Assembly (NCBI GenBank): GCA_947495695.1
Contig: CANLZP010000003.1
Coordinates: 434,001-498,000, forward strand
Reading direction: 5' to 3'
DNA length: 64,000 nucleotides
Source: an uncultured Erythrobacter sp.
GTDB taxonomy: Bacteria; Pseudomonadota; Alphaproteobacteria; Sphingomonadales; Sphingomonadaceae
The notes under the pieces are model-generated. The model worked only from the letters and a program-made list of their open reading frames with translations. It was not told the origin of the DNA and did not search any database. The position numbers were made by a program, and so were the translations under genes. Each line of letters starts with the position of its first letter. The first letter of the stretch is position 1. Below, one piece after another: positions 36,574 to 44,185 of the stretch.

Positions 36574-38016
36574 ATGACTGACTTCATCCGAATATTCTTC
36601 GTGCCCATTGTCGCCTCCTCCCTGGCATTGCCTGCAGGCCCTGCGTTTGCCGATGTGGCGATTGAAAACGTCAATATCGTCGATGTCGAGACGGGCGAAA
36701 TCATCGAGCGCCAAACGGTTCTGATCGAAGGCAATGGGATAACCCGTGTTGCCGACCAGGTTGAGCCTCCTGCCACAGCGGAGCGGGTAGATGGCAAAGG
36801 CAGATTTTTGGTCCCCGGCCTGTGGGACAGCCATGTCAACATTTTCTCATCGCCAACCGAACCTGACACAGCGCTTCCGCTATACCTCATTCACGGAATC
36901 ACCGGTGTACGCGACATGGGCGCACTGTGGCCGATTGCCAAGCAACAGGCGCTTCAGGCGCGGATTGACGCGGGTGAAGTGCTCGGCCCTAGACTCGTGC
37001 TGTCTGGTGCATGGGTCGATGCCAGCCCCGGCTCGTGGCCCGGCATGTTCCTGGCCGACACTCCCGAGGAGGCGCGAACTGTGGTGACGCACATCGCGGA
37101 TGAGGGCTGGGCTGCGGTCAAATCCTATTCGATGCTTGATGAGCCGAGCTATCTGGCGCTTGCCGAAGCGACTGAAGACACAGCCCTGCCGTTGGTCGGG
37201 CACATTCCGGAACGCGTGGCGCTAGCGACCGCTATAACCGCCGGACAAGACGGGATGGAGCCCTTCGGGCGCATCCCGATGGCGTGTTCGACCGCTGAGC
37301 AGCAAATGATTGGTAACCTGCAGGAGGCAATGGACGGCGATGCCTCTCGGGATGAGGTCTTCGCCATTATGGCTTCGCGCAACCGGACTATTCTGGAAAC
37401 CTGGGATGAAGAATTGTGCAAGCAAGTGCTTGACCAGGTTGCATCGTCGGACTTGCATGTCAGTCCAACTCTCGTGGTTGCCGATTTTTATCTGGGAAAC
37501 TGGCCGTCGGCTGATGCCCCAAGAATGCAGATGATCCCGGCGCCGGTTCGTGAGGCCTGGGGGCGGCCCGATTTTCGATTGGAAGCGATGACCGACGAGG
37601 TTCGGGAACTCGCACAGGAGAGTGTCGCGCTGGATCGCAAGACGTTCTTGATGGCTCATGATGTTGGCGTGCCGATCCTTGCTTCTTCCGATGCGTCCTT
37701 CGCAAACCCCTATTTGTTCCACGGCTTCTCATTGCTCGACGAGCTTGATGTGTATGTCGAGATCGGGCTGACCCCGCGCGCAGCGCTGTATTCTGCAACG
37801 GTGGCCCCGCCGCGTTTCTTTGGGCTGGACGATCAGGATGGCTCTATCGTCGAAGGCCGCCGTGCGGACCTGGTTCTCCTCGACGCCAATCCTTTGGAGG
37901 GGCTTGCAACCCTTCGCGAACCGCGAGCCGTTATTGTCAATGGACGCTTGCTTGGCAGTGAAGCGCTCGCGGCGATGGCGGCGGAATTGCGCGAGCAAGC
38001 GCAGTCGGGCGAGTAA
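36574..38016 (+). CDS. Exported amidohydrolase-family protein with altered metal ligands
   Basis: A 480-residue protein with a signal peptide (about 1-27, ending AFA). The amidohydrolase fold is clear: PGLWDSH early, GHIPERVA, and LASSDASFANPYLFHGFSLLDEL near the catalytic Asp, with ADLVLLDANPL at the end. The usual HxH metal pair is His87-Val-Asn89, so the second His is lost, and the typical SIEH site reads GMEPFG. Relatives of this subgroup include imidazolonepropionase-like hydrolases. It may bind one metal only or lack hydrolase activity. The ATG is 1 nt after the hydrolase stop. Confidence 0.8.
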   Translation: MTDFIRIFFVPIVASSLALPAGPAFADVAIENVNIVDVETGEIIERQTVLIEGNGITRVADQVEPPATAERVDGKGRFLVPGLWDSHVNIFSSPTEPDTALPLYLIHGITGVRDMGALWPIAKQQALQARIDAGEVLGPRLVLSGAWVDASPGSWPGMFLADTPEEARTVVTHIADEGWAAVKSYSMLDEPSYLALAEATEDTALPLVGHIPERVALATAITAGQDGMEPFGRIPMACSTAEQQMIGNLQEAMDGDASRDEVFAIMASRNRTILETWDEELCKQVLDQVASSDLHVSPTLVVADFYLGNWPSADAPRMQMIPAPVREAWGRPDFRLEAMTDEVRELAQESVALDRKTFLMAHDVGVPILASSDASFANPYLFHGFSLLDELDVYVEIGLTPRAALYSATVAPPRFFGLDDQDGSIVEGRRADLVLLDANPLEGLATLREPRAVIVNGRLLGSEALAAMAAELREQAQSGE

Positions 38017-38027
38017 CTAGCAGCGCT

Positions 38028-39284
38028 CTACAAAAGCCCAAATACTAGCAAAGATCCGCATGCAATCGCGCCGGCAAGTGGGACAACCGCAGGGACAACA
38101 AAACACTGTCTTGGCGCCCGATCCTCTCTTCGTTTCACCCTCAACAGCGAAATGTTCACGATTACGAAGGTCACCAGCACGATTTGCGATGTGCGCTGCG
38201 CAAGCAGCTCGATCGGAAACAGTTGCGAAAGGGCAATAATGACCAATACGACCGCCAAGGTCGCCACGAGCGGGGTCTGCGTGCGCTTTGAAACCGAGGC
38301 TAATTGCCGCGGCAGATAGCCTCGATCCGCCATGCCATAAATCATCCGTGACGCCATGATGATCTGGATCAGAATCCCGTTCACAGTCGCGATCACCGCG
38401 ATAACTCCAAAGGCATCGCGAAGGATTCCTGGTGCGTTGTCGAACGCTAGCAACAGCGGGGACGAGCTGCCTGCAAGCGCCTCGATTGGGATGGTCATGA
38501 TGACGGCGATAGTTGTCAGTACATACAGCGCGCTCGAGACAAACAATGTCACCAGCACTGCCCTCGGATAGGCGCGGCGCGGATCCTTTACCTCCTCGGC
38601 CACGCTGGCCATGTCCTCGAACCCAATGAAGGCAAAAAAGGCTAGTGTCGAAGCTGCAAAGATGCCGAACCAGTGAGCCATTTCGAACGCTGGTAGCAGA
38701 TCGACCGGTGGTAGAATCGCAGGAGCAGGCCCAGCGAAACTCCATCCAATCACAAGGAGCAATCCGGCGACCTCGATCAAAGTGATTACCGCAGCAGCGG
38801 TGACGGACTCTTTGATCCCCCACGCAGCGAGCAACCCCATGACCAACACCGTCATGATCGCCAGAAGGGGGACGGGCAATCCGGTCAGCCCGCCGATATA
38901 CCCTCCGGCTCCAATCGCCACGGCTGAAGCCGAGACAATGCCCGACAGAGCGATAAGAAGGCCTATCGATATCGTGAGCCATGGCGTTCGAAAGCCGGCT
39001 TCTACATACGCTGCCGCACCGGAGCTGACAGGATAGCGCGTTGCAAGCTCGATGTATGAAAGCGCCGTAATGCCGACGACTGCGGCTGCGATCAAAAAGG
39101 AAATCGGCGCGTAGATCCCAGCCTGCTCAGCCGTTGCCCCGACGAGAACGTAGATCCCCGCGCCAAGAGTGACCCCGAGACCGTAAAGGCTGAGTAGAGG
39201 CCATGACAAAGCGCGTTTGAGCTTTGGGCTGCCCAGAGGGTCTTGCGTAATCGCTGGGTCGGCAAATGGGTCTGATCCGGTCAT
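38028..39284 (-). CDS. APC-family amino acid permease
   Basis: A 418-residue membrane protein with about 12 hydrophobic segments. The N-terminus has the APC signature LYGLGVTLGAGIYVLVG; FFAFIGFEDMASVAEEVKDPRRAYPRA marks the loop after helix 6, typical of amino acid/polyamine/organocation transporters. The gene is convergent with the amidohydrolase gene (11-nt gap). Substrate is not predictable from sequence. Confidence 0.85.
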   Translation of the reverse strand: MTGSDPFADPAITQDPLGSPKLKRALSWPLLSLYGLGVTLGAGIYVLVGATAEQAGIYAPISFLIAAAVVGITALSYIELATRYPVSSGAAAYVEAGFRTPWLTISIGLLIALSGIVSASAVAIGAGGYIGGLTGLPVPLLAIMTVLVMGLLAAWGIKESVTAAAVITLIEVAGLLLVIGWSFAGPAPAILPPVDLLPAFEMAHWFGIFAASTLAFFAFIGFEDMASVAEEVKDPRRAYPRAVLVTLFVSSALYVLTTIAVIMTIPIEALAGSSSPLLLAFDNAPGILRDAFGVIAVIATVNGILIQIIMASRMIYGMADRGYLPRQLASVSKRTQTPLVATLAVVLVIIALSQLFPIELLAQRTSQIVLVTFVIVNISLLRVKRREDRAPRQCFVVPAVVPLAGAIACGSLLVFGLL

Positions 39285-39305
39285 GCAGCGGTTTCTCTTC
39301 CCATG

Positions 39306-40010
39306 TCAGACCCTTAACCTCGCCCACACCGGGAGATGATCGGACGCTTGTGTAGCAAGCGAGCTTTGGTGAACGCCCCATTCCAGCGCTTCGACCCGGT
39401 CGCAATGCATTATGCGATCGAGACGGGCAAGCGGGCGCTGGCTATGAAAGCTGCGCCCGCAATCGAGCACCGAAAAGTGCTTTCGAAACACCTTGAGGCA
39501 GCCTGCGTTGCGGCGCCATTCGTTGAGATCACCGGTCAGGATGGTCGGGCCATGCTCTTGTTCCTGCTGCGCAAGGTAAGCGATCACTTTGGCCTGCTTT
39601 GTTCGCCAAAGCCCGGAAAGATCGAGATGCATGCCGAACACTGAAAGGCTTTTGCCTTTTACGCAAAGCCTCGCGGTGATCACGCCTCGCGGTTCGAGGC
39701 AGGGAATATGAATGATGTCGTGATGCTCGATCTCGATATCTTCGCGCACAAGGATCGCATTGCCATGCCACCCCATCGAGTCTGTCTGAACGTCTAAAGG
39801 CACAGGCTTGTAGTGGGAGTGCGCTTCGATCAGAAAGGCTGGCAGGGCGCTCTGGCGTTTGCCGAAGCGCTGATCGGCTTCCTGTAGGATGACGATATCG
39901 GCATCTATTTCTTCAAGGACATTCAGGATGCGGATGGGCCTCCGCGTTCGGTCGGTGCCGATCGCTTTGCGAATATTGTAGCTCGCAACTGTGATTTCAG
40001 TGCTTGTCAT
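39306..40010 (-). CDS. Endonuclease/exonuclease/phosphatase-family protein
   Basis: A 234-residue EEP-fold hydrolase. Motifs are ASYNIRKAIG (metal ligand Asn), VILQEAD (catalytic Glu), FGMHLDLSG, TGDLNEWR and the terminal ASDHLPVWARL (catalytic Asp-His). ATG at 40010 overlaps the stop of the phospholipase D gene by 1 nt. Close homologues pair with phospholipase D/cardiolipin synthase genes, which suggests a lipid or phosphodiester target rather than DNA. Confidence 0.83.
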   Translation of the reverse strand: MTSTEITVASYNIRKAIGTDRTRRPIRILNVLEEIDADIVILQEADQRFGKRQSALPAFLIEAHSHYKPVPLDVQTDSMGWHGNAILVREDIEIEHHDIIHIPCLEPRGVITARLCVKGKSLSVFGMHLDLSGLWRTKQAKVIAYLAQQEQEHGPTILTGDLNEWRRNAGCLKVFRKHFSVLDCGRSFHSQRPLARLDRIMHCDRVEALEWGVHQSSLATQASDHLPVWARLRV

Positions 40011-41398
40011 CAGATCAGATCGGCCATCAGACGTGCTGTGTTTTGAGCCACTTTGGAAGGCAGGGAGCGCTGGGTCCAAGTCTCCAGATCAAGCCTGTTG
40101 CAGCTTGCAAGAAGCTGGTGCTCGATCTGGCGCAGTTCTTCCGCGAAACCGGCATCGAAGGAAATGAGATCGATCTCGGCGTTCAGCTCGAAGGATCGCA
40201 CATCCATGTTGCTCGTCCCGACGATAGATACCTCGTGATCCACGCGGAAGTGCTTGGCATGCAGGAACTCGGGGCTGTGAAGGTAGATTTCCAACCCGGC
40301 TGCCATAAGCTCGGAGTAATAGCTTTGTTGCGCCAGCCCGACCAAGCGGTGATCGCTGCGCTCAGGTGTGATCAGGCACACTCGCACCCCGCTAAGCGCC
40401 GCAGCCTTGATCGCTGAAATCATAGCGTCGTTGGGAATGAAATAGGGTGTCGTGATGACGATCTCTTCGGCAGCGTTATACATCGCTTGGGCGAAGATGA
40501 GGTCCACTCCGACTTCCGCATTTTCCGGTCCTGTCGCGACGATCTGTGTCGATCCGCCTTCCGAATTCGGAGGTTGAGGAAAGAGGTCGGCACTGATCAA
40601 TTCTGCAAACGTCTCGAGATACCAATCGAGCGCGAAAATCGCCTGTAGCTGTGAGACCGCTGGTCCCTCAATCCTTAGCAACAGATCCTTGTTCACCCGG
40701 CGCGAATGCTCTGTCGGGTCCCAGATGTTTTGCGAGCCTGTATACCCCACTGTGCCATCGATAACCGCGATCTTGCGATGATTGCGTAGATCGACTCTCG
40801 AGCTTCGCAGTCTTCGGCGCAGAGGCAGAATGTCGTGGGCTTCGACCCCTACGCTTCTGAGGCGTCGTTTCAGCTTTCGTAGCGAACCATAAGAGCCGAG
40901 CGCATCGACCAGGACACGGCATACGACACCCCGCTTGGTCGCTCGTTCGAGTGCTTCGACAATAAGGCTTCCGATGCGATCATCCCTGAAGATGTAGAAT
41001 TCGAGATGCACGTGATGCCGCGCAGCGTCGATATCTGCAATAAGAGCATTGTAGGCTGGCTCATACTGATTGAGCATCGAGATATTGTTTCCCACTGTGG
41101 CGGGAAATCCGCCGATGCCTCTGGCGAGACTTTCGACGGCTTTGTTGTCGCCGGACAATTGCGGCTCTGGCCAAAAGTCTTCGATGCTTGACAGGATGCG
41201 ATCGAAAAGCTCCGGGAGTCTCTCGATCCGCGCCTTTCGTTCGGCAGAAAAATACGGTCGCCCGATCAACCCGTAGGCCACAAGCGCGACCCAAGGCAGA
41301 CCGAGGAAGACAAGTAACCAGCTGCGTGCTTCTGCAGGGGGCCTTCGGAAAGGGACGAGCACGAATGCGGCTATCGAGATGATCCAACCGACGATCAC
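40010..41398 (-). CDS. Phospholipase D/cardiolipin synthase-like protein, 5' end uncertain
   Basis: At least 462 residues with two HKD motifs: RNHRKIAVIDG...GSQN and LHAKHFRVDHEVSIVGTSNMD. The N-terminal membrane segments IVGWIISIAAFVLVPF and WLLVFLGLPWVALVAYGL are typical of bacterial cardiolipin synthase. GTG at 41398 is a weak start with no ribosome site. The same frame is open to about 41512 without an ATG, while an ATG at 41478 with a strong AGAAGGA site is out of frame and hits a stop after four codons. This suggests a one-base lesion near 41466-41475. Confidence 0.75.
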   Translation of the reverse strand: MIVGWIISIAAFVLVPFRRPPAEARSWLLVFLGLPWVALVAYGLIGRPYFSAERKARIERLPELFDRILSSIEDFWPEPQLSGDNKAVESLARGIGGFPATVGNNISMLNQYEPAYNALIADIDAARHHVHLEFYIFRDDRIGSLIVEALERATKRGVVCRVLVDALGSYGSLRKLKRRLRSVGVEAHDILPLRRRLRSSRVDLRNHRKIAVIDGTVGYTGSQNIWDPTEHSRRVNKDLLLRIEGPAVSQLQAIFALDWYLETFAELISADLFPQPPNSEGGSTQIVATGPENAEVGVDLIFAQAMYNAAEEIVITTPYFIPNDAMISAIKAAALSGVRVCLITPERSDHRLVGLAQQSYYSELMAAGLEIYLHSPEFLHAKHFRVDHEVSIVGTSNMDVRSFELNAEIDLISFDAGFAEELRQIEHQLLASCNRLDLETWTQRSLPSKVAQNTARLMADLI

Positions 41399-41478
41399 AA
41401 ACTTGTTCGCCCACAGCCACGAGGTCCAGATTGGTAAGTGCTCTGAGATCGTCGCAATGTCGATTAAAGCCAGCGCAT

Positions 41479-41936
41479 CAGTCCTTCTCCGGCGAGGATT
41501 TTGTGTCTTTTTTGAGCTCTAAAGGCTCTACTTGGAAAAGCCTCTGAGTCTGTATGGAAACATACGTATCCTGAGTGGTCCCTACGTGGTCCGCTGGGAG
41601 GATCAGCTCTCGGGCGTCCAGCGCTAGGACCGTAAATGGCAATCAGCGCATGCCTGAGGCTAACAAGACCTAATTTTCCAATCTTGCGGAGCACGACGAC
41701 ACAGCTAGCCACGTGCGAGCAACGATCAGCTGCAAATACTAATTATTTTGGGTGCCATCGGGGGTGTTTCGCCGCGGCGGTCCTAAATTATCGTTTTAAT
41801 TCATAATTTTAATTGCGCAGTGCGAGTGCCTCCTCCTACCAATACCTTTTGAAATATAAGCATAAGATTACGCGCCGGGAATATCCCGGCCGCGTGGCTT
41901 GCATTGTGCTGCAGACTTTTCACATCGCTGTTTGCG
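41479..41936 (+). other. 458-bp gap at the right edge of the stress island
   Basis: No gene is supported here. It holds a weak operator copy TGGAAACATACGTAT (41555-41569) 76 nt before the ATG at 41478, a CTACGTGGTCCG element at 41582-41593, a visibly AT-rich stretch around 41735-41815, and a perfect 7-bp inverted repeat GCCGGGA/TCCCGGC at 41874-41890 with a 3-nt loop and no T-run. Confidence 0.55.
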
Positions 41937-42197
41937 TCACTCGGGCGGTGCGGCGGCCATTAAGTCCATGAAGTTGCGGGCAGCCTCGCGCTCGCTTTCG
42001 TCTTCAAAAACGACATCAAGATCAGGCGAAGCGTCGAGCAGATAAAGCAGGCTCCACAAGGCAAAGCGGTTGCCGGGATCTGTCTCCATTCCCAGATCCA
42101 CAAGCATTCGTTCGCTGGCGGCCGGAATGGCCTTGGGCGTCAATTCACCCATCTCGGTCGTACCGAAATAGCGGAGCAATAGCGCGTTCATGTCCAT
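41937..42197 (-). CDS. Small conserved hypothetical protein
   Basis: An 86-residue acidic protein (MNALLLRYFGTTEMGELTP, then FALWSLLYLLDASPDLDVVFEDESERE). No known domain is recognised. The pattern of one amphipathic helical region is consistent with a small soluble protein. ATG at 42197 or 42191 are both possible. It is divergent from the ABC-F gene. Confidence 0.6.
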   Translation of the reverse strand: MDMNALLLRYFGTTEMGELTPKAIPAASERMLVDLGMETDPGNRFALWSLLYLLDASPDLDVVFEDESEREAARNFMDLMAAAPPE

Positions 42198-42307
42198 CCC
42201 TGTTTGCTAGGCCGATGCAGGCGAAATGCCAAGTTATCGCGGTTTTTATTGCAACCAGCGCAACACAGGCATTGGGCTGAGCGAATTGGGTTGCTATGGG
42301 CGCCGCC

Positions 42308-44173
42308 ATGCTAACGATTGATGATCTGACTGTTCGGCTGGGTGGCCGACCTATTCTTGAAGGCGCAAGCGCGGCGATACCTGATGGTGCGCGCGTGGGG
42401 CTGATCGGCCGCAATGGCGCTGGAAAGTCCACCTTGATGAAGGCGATCATAGGCGAGATCGAGCCAGACGATGGCGCAATCACCAAGTCATCCCGCATGC
42501 GGTTGGGTTATATTGCGCAGGATGCCCCCAGCGGTCAGCTAACTCCGGAAGAAGTTGTGCTGGCGGCTGATGTGGAACGCGCGCAATTGCTGGAGGAGGC
42601 AGAGACCTGCTCCGACCCGGATCGCTTGGGCGATGTGCATGAGCGCCTGCTGGCGATCGATGCCTATAGCGCGCCGTCGCGAGCGGCGCGTATCCTGACC
42701 GGGCTGGGCTTTGACGAAGAGATGCAGGGCCAGCCGCTTGATAGCTTTTCAGGTGGCTGGAAAATGCGGGTGGCCTTGGGTGCGTTGTTGTTTTCCAAGC
42801 CTGACGTGCTGTTATTGGATGAGCCCTCAAACCACCTCGACCTAGAAGCGACGCTGTGGCTCGAGAATTTCCTCAAGAGCTATCCTGCGACGCTGATCGT
42901 TATAAGTCACGAACGCGATCTGCTGAACAAGGTGGTCGATCATATCCTGCATCTGCAGGGCGGTAAGATCACTCTGTATCCCGGCGGTTATGACAGCTTT
43001 GAAAAGCAACGCGCAGAGCGTGCCGCCCAATTGGCAACGGCAAAGGCGGCCCAGGATGCACAGCGCGCCCGGTTGCAAGATTATGTTGCTCGCAACAGTG
43101 CGCGGGCCTCAACCGCAAAACAGGCTCAGTCGCGGGCCAAGATGCTCGCTAAGATGCAGCCCATTGCTGCATTGATGGAGGACCCGTCGCTGAGCTTCTC
43201 ATTTCCTGATCCGGCAGAGCTGAAACCACCGATGATCACGATGGATATGGCCGCGGTTGGATATGTTGCGGACACACCCATTCTCAAGCGGGTCAATCTG
43301 CGGATCGATCCCGATGACCGGATTGCGCTGCTGGGTCGCAATGGCAATGGCAAGACCACTCTGGCGCGATTGTTGGCCGCTCAGCTGCCGCTGATGGAAG
43401 GCGAGGTTAACGCGCCGGGCAAGATGAAGGTCGGCTATTTCACGCAATATCAGGTCGAGGAATTGGCCGGAGATGACACGCCTTTGGAGCATATGACCCG
43501 GGCGATGGATGGCGAGAGTCCAGGCGCGGTGCGCGCGCAATTGGGTCGGTTTGGCTTTTCCGGTCCGCGCGCCACGCAAAAGGTGGGCAAGCTATCTGGC
43601 GGAGAGCGGGCCCGGCTGGCTCTGGCTTTGATCACCCGAAATGCGCCGCATTTGCTGATCCTGGACGAGCCGACCAACCACCTTGATGTGGATGCCAGAG
43701 AGGCGTTGGTTCAGGCGCTGAACGATTATACCGGAGCGGTGATCCTGATCAGCCACGACCGTCATATGGTCGAGCTGGCGGCAGACCGGCTGGTGCTGGT
43801 CGATGATGGCACAGCCAAGGAATATAGCGGCAGCATGGAGGACTATATCGATTTCGTCCTCGGGCAGAATCAGCCGAAGAAAGAGGGCGCGGCCAAGTCA
43901 TCTAAGCCCAACAGGGGTAAGTCGAACAAGGCGAGGGCTAAGATCAGGAACTTGCGAGCCGAAGTCACCAAAGTCGAGAAGCAGACAGCCGATTTGGAGG
44001 CCACTTGCAAAGCGATTGATCAGGCGATGTACGAACCCGCCAATGCTACGCCTGCGTTTGCTGACAAGACGATGAGCGAATTGCTGGAGCAACGCGCCAA
44101 CATTGCCAAACAGCTGGAGCAGGTTGAGGCGCAGTGGTTGGCCCTTAGCGAGCAATTGGAAGCGGTCGAATAG
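42308..44173 (+). CDS. ABC-F family ATPase (Uup/EttA-like)
   Basis: A 621-residue protein with two ABC domains and no membrane part. Domain 1: Walker A GRNGAGKST, signature SFSGGWKMRVALGALL, Walker B VLLLDEPSNHLD. The inter-domain linker at about 235-280 is rich in Arg, Ala and Gln. Domain 2: GRNGNGKTT, LSGGERARLALAL, LLILDEPTNHLDVD. A Lys-rich stretch and a C-terminal coiled coil (about 535-620) follow. ABC-F proteins act on ribosomes or DNA recombination intermediates. ATG at 42308 (MLTIDDLTV) fits relatives; 42296 is an upstream alternative. Confidence 0.92.
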   Translation: MLTIDDLTVRLGGRPILEGASAAIPDGARVGLIGRNGAGKSTLMKAIIGEIEPDDGAITKSSRMRLGYIAQDAPSGQLTPEEVVLAADVERAQLLEEAETCSDPDRLGDVHERLLAIDAYSAPSRAARILTGLGFDEEMQGQPLDSFSGGWKMRVALGALLFSKPDVLLLDEPSNHLDLEATLWLENFLKSYPATLIVISHERDLLNKVVDHILHLQGGKITLYPGGYDSFEKQRAERAAQLATAKAAQDAQRARLQDYVARNSARASTAKQAQSRAKMLAKMQPIAALMEDPSLSFSFPDPAELKPPMITMDMAAVGYVADTPILKRVNLRIDPDDRIALLGRNGNGKTTLARLLAAQLPLMEGEVNAPGKMKVGYFTQYQVEELAGDDTPLEHMTRAMDGESPGAVRAQLGRFGFSGPRATQKVGKLSGGERARLALALITRNAPHLLILDEPTNHLDVDAREALVQALNDYTGAVILISHDRHMVELAADRLVLVDDGTAKEYSGSMEDYIDFVLGQNQPKKEGAAKSSKPNRGKSNKARAKIRNLRAEVTKVEKQTADLEATCKAIDQAMYEPANATPAFADKTMSELLEQRANIAKQLEQVEAQWLALSEQLEAVE

Positions 44174-44185
44174 GGCGGGAGCCAG

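Noticed and set aside
38017..38982. 321-codon minus-strand frame overlapping the permease gene
   Set aside because: The permease frame gives a proper transporter; this one is Arg/His-rich with no helices.
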